Source of the DNA: Gracilaria domingensis
Taxonomy: Eukaryota; Rhodophyta; Florideophyceae; Gracilariales; Gracilariaceae
Direction of reading: 5' to 3'
DNA: 64,000 nucleotides
NCBI GenBank assembly: GCA_022539475.1
Contig: VCMS01000332.1
Coordinates: forward strand, 1-64,000
The translations under genes were made by a program, and so were the position numbers. Position 1 is the first letter of the stretch, and every line of letters starts with the position of its first letter. Positions 63,565-64,000 of this stretch are shown here, one piece after another. The notes beneath the pieces were generated by a model. The model saw only the letters and a list, made by a program, of their open reading frames with translations. It was not told the DNA's origin and made no database searches.

Positions 63565-64000
63565 TTAGTCAATATTATCGCTATCAGTGAACCAAGGAGG
63601 AAGCTCGCTAGCCCTCCTGGATATTCCTTTCCGAATGTTTTTGTCGGCGGCATTGTTCTTCAAACGAAGAGCATTATACACCTGCTTCCTCTTTTCCTTG
63701 GCTTTTTCCCTGGACTTCTTCATTCGTTTCCTAATTACCGGTGCGCTTCGCAATACTTGACCGTCAAACCGATAATCCGACCTTACAATCATTTCAACAA
63801 GTTTCGGCACTAAAGTAACGACATCAGCAACCGAAGAAGCGCTCAAAGACGACTTCCCAGTCCCTAGCTTCGCAAGCTCAGGGTCCTGGCCCTCTCCAAT
63901 ACCAATTGTAACAACACGTATTCCTAGCTTCTCCATTTCCATTTTCTCTTTGAAAGCAGACTTCAATCCTTGACCACCTGCACCACCTTTGGTCAATTCT
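63565..64000 (-). CDS. VWA-domain protein, C-terminal part (runs off the window)
   Basis: 144 codons visible, open to the window edge, so the start lies to the right. The first ~80 residues fit the end of a von Willebrand A domain: EKLGIRVVTIGIGEGQDPELAKL, followed by a helix and the strand before SVADVVTLVPKLVEMIV. The metal-binding DxSxS part would be upstream. A Lys/Arg-rich helix (KRMKKSREKAKEKRKQV) and a short acidic C-terminus PPWFTDSDNID follow. VWA proteins usually act in protein complexes; no partner is visible here. Confidence 0.65.
   Translation of the reverse strand, partial: ELTKGGAGGQGLKSAFKEKMEMEKLGIRVVTIGIGEGQDPELAKLGTGKSSLSASSVADVVTLVPKLVEMIVRSDYRFDGQVLRSAPVIRKRMKKSREKAKEKRKQVYNALRLKNNAADKNIRKGISRRASELPPWFTDSDNID

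Overview
This window looks like a transposon-dominated stretch of a eukaryotic nuclear genome, with a few intron-free host genes at the right end. Every recognisable host gene is a single open frame and genes sit close together. Most of the remaining DNA is LTR retrotransposons plus decayed DNA transposons of many superfamilies. This, together with a carnosine-synthase-like ATP-grasp ligase, would fit a compact, repeat-rich red seaweed genome of the Chondrus type. That attribution is inference; no marker gene here proves it.

Layout: 1-17,840 is a head-to-tail array of one Ty3/Gypsy-derived element on the minus strand (element A). Three ~0.8 kb LTRs alternate with ~7.06 kb internal regions, nearly identical to each other. 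Element A has gag (zinc knuckle), a -1 frame retropepsin and only the first motifs of a reverse transcriptase. About 3.65 kb of non-coding DNA sits where RT, RNase H and integrase should be. The array is inserted into the integrase gene of a second, plus-strand Ty3/Gypsy chromovirus (element B, 17,841 to ~22.6 kb) that carries the second half of integrase and a chromodomain. The A internal region and the B integrase ORF share an almost identical polypurine tract. At 23,867-27,336 lies the 5' part of a third, plus-strand Gypsy element (element C: LTR, primer-binding site, broken gag, broken protease) with a tRNA primer site like that of A.

27.3-42.8 kb has few genes. It holds degenerate satellites, palindromic GATTGC clusters, an 895-bp TA-flanked pogo/mariner-type element with long perfect terminal repeats, and a pogo-like transposase broken only by in-frame stops. 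42.8-50.3 kb holds decayed hAT, PIF/Harbinger, non-LTR (LINE tail) and Tc1/mariner copies. A ~475-bp inverted repeat pair (39.05 and 46.3 kb) brackets the hAT copy. 50.6-52.2 kb is a fourth Gypsy fragment (element D) with a textbook -1 frameshift signal at the gag/pol junction.

52.6-64 kb is the most host-like part: a coiled-coil protein, a 5'-truncated ribulose-phosphate 3-epimerase fragment, a ketopantoate-reductase-like gene, a Plavaka/CACTA-like transposase interrupted by an assembly gap, an ATP-grasp ligase resembling carnosine synthase, and the C-terminal part of a VWA-domain protein running off the end. A row of large palindromes centred on TTAGGG/CCCTAA lies immediately upstream of the ligase gene.
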